DNA of 64,000 nt from Bacteroidota bacterium. GTDB lineage: Bacteria; Bacteroidota; Bacteroidia; Chitinophagales; Chitinophagaceae. How positions within the stretch are numbered: the first letter of the stretch is position 1; the number at the start of each line of letters is the position of its first letter. Both the position numbers and the translations under genes were made by a program. Positions 62,112 to 64,000 of this stretch are shown piece after piece. The DNA is taken from NCBI GenBank assembly GCA_016868815.1, contig VGFQ01000001.1, positions 62,001 to 126,000 on the forward strand, written 5' to 3'. The notes beneath the pieces are model-generated. The model saw only the letters and a program-made list of their open reading frames with translations, was not told where the DNA came from and searched no databases.

Positions 62112-63515
62112 CTATTCGAGTCCTACGGTCTCATGCATCTCTGGGACCATCACATCGACAAAGCCCTTGTGCAGCAGCCGCTGCCGAAAATCATCCTGCA
62201 CCTCTGGTTCGCCATGGACAAGGAAGAGCTTCCGGACCTGGCGAGGGTCCTGGCAGGCGAGGAACTGGCTGAGGTCTTCATAGTCGCCATGGGCACTCAT
62301 ACTCCGGATGCTGCCGACGGCCGCATGCACCTCCCGCTGCACCCCGAAGATGCCCACCTCCTTGCGGCCTGAGAGCAGCCGGGCGCCCAACGAATGAGGC
62401 TCACAGTAGCCTGTCATGAGGATGGCGTTGCGGCTATTCTCCACCGCATTGTTGATATGGTGCTTCACCCGACCCGCCTCTGCCATCCCGCTGGCTGAGA
62501 TGATCACACAGGGGCCCGGGCGGAAGTTGAGCAGCTTCGACTCCTCAACCGTCCGGATATACTGAAGGCCCGGGAAGGCAAAGGGGTCGCTGTCCTTTTC
62601 CAGCACCTGCTGGATGGTCTTGTTGAAATACGCGGGATAGCGTTTGACAATTTCGGTCGCCTTGATGCTCAAAGGGCTGTCAACAAAATAGTCGAGCCCC
62701 GGCAGCCGCCGCTCGATGTCGAGCTGGTTGAGGCTGTAGAGGATCTCCTGCGTCCGGCCTACGCTGAAGGCCGGGATGATGAGCTTCCCTTTTTTCTCCA
62801 GGCAGGTCTTCTCGATCCATTCCAGCAGCTGGTCGAGGGTAGGCATATGCATGTCGTGCAGGCTGTTGCCATAGGTCGACTCCAGGATGATATAATCCGA
62901 CGGCGGGAAGGCCTCGGGCGACTTGAGGATCATATCGCGATAACGCCCGACATCACCGGAAAAGGTCAGCTGACGCTTACGGCCCTCGTCGTCGATCCGC
63001 AGATGTACGGCGGCGCTGCCGATGATATGCCCCGCATCGGTGAACAGAAGGTCGACGCCCTCTTCGATGGAAAACCATTCGCCGTAGTCGACCGCATGGA
63101 AGCGTTCGGCTGTAGCCCTTGCGTCAGCCTCGGTATAGAGGGGTGTCAGCAAGGGCTGCCCCCGGGAGGCACGGACCTTGTTGGTGTATTTGATGTCGGC
63201 TTCCTGGATGCCGGCAGAGTCTTCTAGGAGAACGGTGGCCAGGTCTCGGGTCGCAGGTGTACAGAAGACTTTCCCGGGAAAGCCGTCGGATACGAGCTTG
63301 GGGATAAGCCCGCTGTGGTCAATGTGCGCATGCGAGAGGACAAGACAGTCGACACTGCGGGGGTCAAAGCCAAAATGTCGGTTCAAAGCGTCCGTCTGCT
63401 TACCCATGCCCTGGAACATACCGCAGTCCAACAGGATGCGTTTACCGTTGGACAGTGTCAGGAGGTGTTTGGAGCCCGTCACGGTACGGGCAGCCCCATG
63501 GAAAGAGATCTTCAT
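62112..63515 (-). CDS. Metallo-beta-lactamase-fold beta-CASP nuclease-like protein
   Basis: A 467-residue protein with the metal site SHAHIDHSG (His62, His64, Asp66, His67), later ligands in TDAGHIIGSAAV and FSGDVGR, a beta-CASP insertion with PAFSVGRTQEIL, and a C-terminal RMMBL part (SMSAHGDYEDLSQFL and VHGEPE). The set is that of bacterial CPSF-like RNA-processing enzymes (CPSF73/YsgP/TTHA0252-like). It likely cleaves RNA, though in some relatives other phosphodiesters are used. Upstream at 24 bases on the same strand is the DUF4442 gene. No signal peptide: cytoplasmic. Confidence 0.93.
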   Translation of the reverse strand: MKISFHGAARTVTGSKHLLTLSNGKRILLDCGMFQGMGKQTDALNRHFGFDPRSVDCLVLSHAHIDHSGLIPKLVSDGFPGKVFCTPATRDLATVLLEDSAGIQEADIKYTNKVRASRGQPLLTPLYTEADARATAERFHAVDYGEWFSIEEGVDLLFTDAGHIIGSAAVHLRIDDEGRKRQLTFSGDVGRYRDMILKSPEAFPPSDYIILESTYGNSLHDMHMPTLDQLLEWIEKTCLEKKGKLIIPAFSVGRTQEILYSLNQLDIERRLPGLDYFVDSPLSIKATEIVKRYPAYFNKTIQQVLEKDSDPFAFPGLQYIRTVEESKLLNFRPGPCVIISASGMAEAGRVKHHINNAVENSRNAILMTGYCEPHSLGARLLSGRKEVGIFGVQREVHAAVGSIRSMSAHGDYEDLSQFLACQDPRQVRKLFLVHGEPEVQDDFRQRLLHKGFVDVMVPEMHETVGLE

Positions 63516-63539
63516 AGGAGGTTCGATTGTGCATTTACG

Positions 63540-64000
63540 TTATACAATTGCCACAACCTGCTTTGCCTTAAACGACCAGGTGATGTGGAAGGTCGCCACA
63601 GCCATACCATCGGCGTCCACCCCGGTGGAAAGTGCCGTCAGCTGCTGGGGCGCTCCGGTGGCCACGGCGGCTTCGATGGCAGCGCGCATCGCCTCCCCGT
63701 CGCGGCAGGTAAAGTAGACGAGGCGGGTGCCCTTTCTGTGGAATGCCGCCTCCAGCCCGACCACCAGCATCGACACGGCCGGCTGGCGGCCTTGCAGGTG
63801 GGCCATTGCCAGGATGCCCGTGCTGAGCTCAGCGGCCATGGCCTGGCAGGCGAAATAAATCGATCGGAACGGGTTCTGAGACAACCACCGGTAGGGCACC
63901 GTGGCCACCGCCTCTTGGTCGTTGACACGCAGGAGCCGGACACCGCTTAAGAAGGCAGCCGGGAGACGCATCAGCAGGAATAGGTTGAAGACCCAGGGGT
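63540..64000 (-). CDS. DUF4442/thioesterase-like protein (cut by window edge)
   Basis: The frame runs from the stop at 63540 to the end of the window and stays open past the first internal ATG at 63971. Upstream codons read PWVFNLFLL, consistent with the family start, so the true beginning is outside. The visible part is a single hot-dog fold domain (PYRWLSQNPFRSIYFACQAMAAELSTG), as in DUF4442 proteins related to PaaI-type acyl-CoA thioesterases. The typical hot-dog Asp/Glu is not certain here. Substrate unknown. It may be co-transcribed with the beta-CASP gene. Confidence 0.8.
   Translation of the reverse strand, partial: PWVFNLFLLMRLPAAFLSGVRLLRVNDQEAVATVPYRWLSQNPFRSIYFACQAMAAELSTGILAMAHLQGRQPAVSMLVVGLEAAFHRKGTRLVYFTCRDGEAMRAAIEAAVATGAPQQLTALSTGVDADGMAVATFHITWSFKAKQVVAIV

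Overview
The window reads as a chromosomal segment of a free-living, glycan-degrading member of the Bacteroidota, probably near Chitinophagaceae/Cytophagales. The evidence is a SusC/SusD pair, several carboxypeptidase-regulatory-like TonB-type outer-membrane proteins, two secreted proteins with type IX secretion (T9SS type A) tails, lipoproteins with Cys lipoboxes, many secreted glycosidases, and Bacteroidota-type -7 motifs (TAnnTTTG) near several starts. Most of the DNA is GC-rich. Two blocks (about 3.8-9.3 kb and 40.7-42.6 kb) are visibly AT-rich and carry unusual genes, which suggests acquired DNA. No rRNA, tRNA or CRISPR array was seen.

Layout. 1-3.6 kb: a planctomycete-type pair, a Tat-exported DUF1501 protein (cut by the window edge) and a di-haem PSCyt/DUF1549/LamG/DUF1553 protein. 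3.8-9.5 kb: an AT-rich cassette of FkbH-like enzyme, acyl carrier protein, MBOAT acyltransferase and SGNH-like protein, plus decayed relics of a second SGNH gene and a second MBOAT gene. This looks like a surface O-acylation system. 9.6-21.7 kb: an orphan membrane protein, then a polysaccharide-utilisation locus (SusC, SusD, a propeller/toroid protein, a GH-like protein) with a divergent AraC regulator. 21.8-27.3 kb: an outer-membrane barrel, FAD oxidoreductase and purple-acid-phosphatase-like operon. 27.8-35.3 kb: an S15/CocE hydrolase, a 5'-nucleotidase, and a 1300-residue GH92-GH28 fusion. 35.5-39.2 kb: sialidase and MFS transporter with a divergent FadR-type regulator. 39.3-50.1 kb: a secreted PGRP amidase, a GNAT-aminotransferase fusion, a broken DUF3667 gene, a TonB receptor, an IPT/TIG protein, and an ECF sigma / anti-sigma / Spy-like operon.

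50.2-62.1 kb holds what looks like a full trans-4-hydroxy-L-proline catabolic route: epimerase, FAD-dependent D-hydroxyproline dehydrogenase, DapA-like deaminase and 2-oxoglutarate-semialdehyde dehydrogenase. It lies with a secreted GH127 beta-L-arabinofuranosidase whose catalytic residues are all visible. Because GH127 enzymes remove arabinofuranose from hydroxyproline in plant extensins, the natural reading is a locus for eating arabinosylated hydroxyproline-rich plant glycoproteins. It is split by a sugar-nucleotide module (two SDR epimerases and a GT2) and a sterol-desaturase-family gene. The window closes with a beta-CASP metallo-beta-lactamase-fold protein and a DUF4442 thioesterase-like gene cut by the edge.

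A recurring theme is gene decay. Five broken genes were found by reading intergenic DNA in all frames: an SGNH relic, an MBOAT relic, a serine-hydrolase relic, a DUF3667 pseudogene and a LysR relic.
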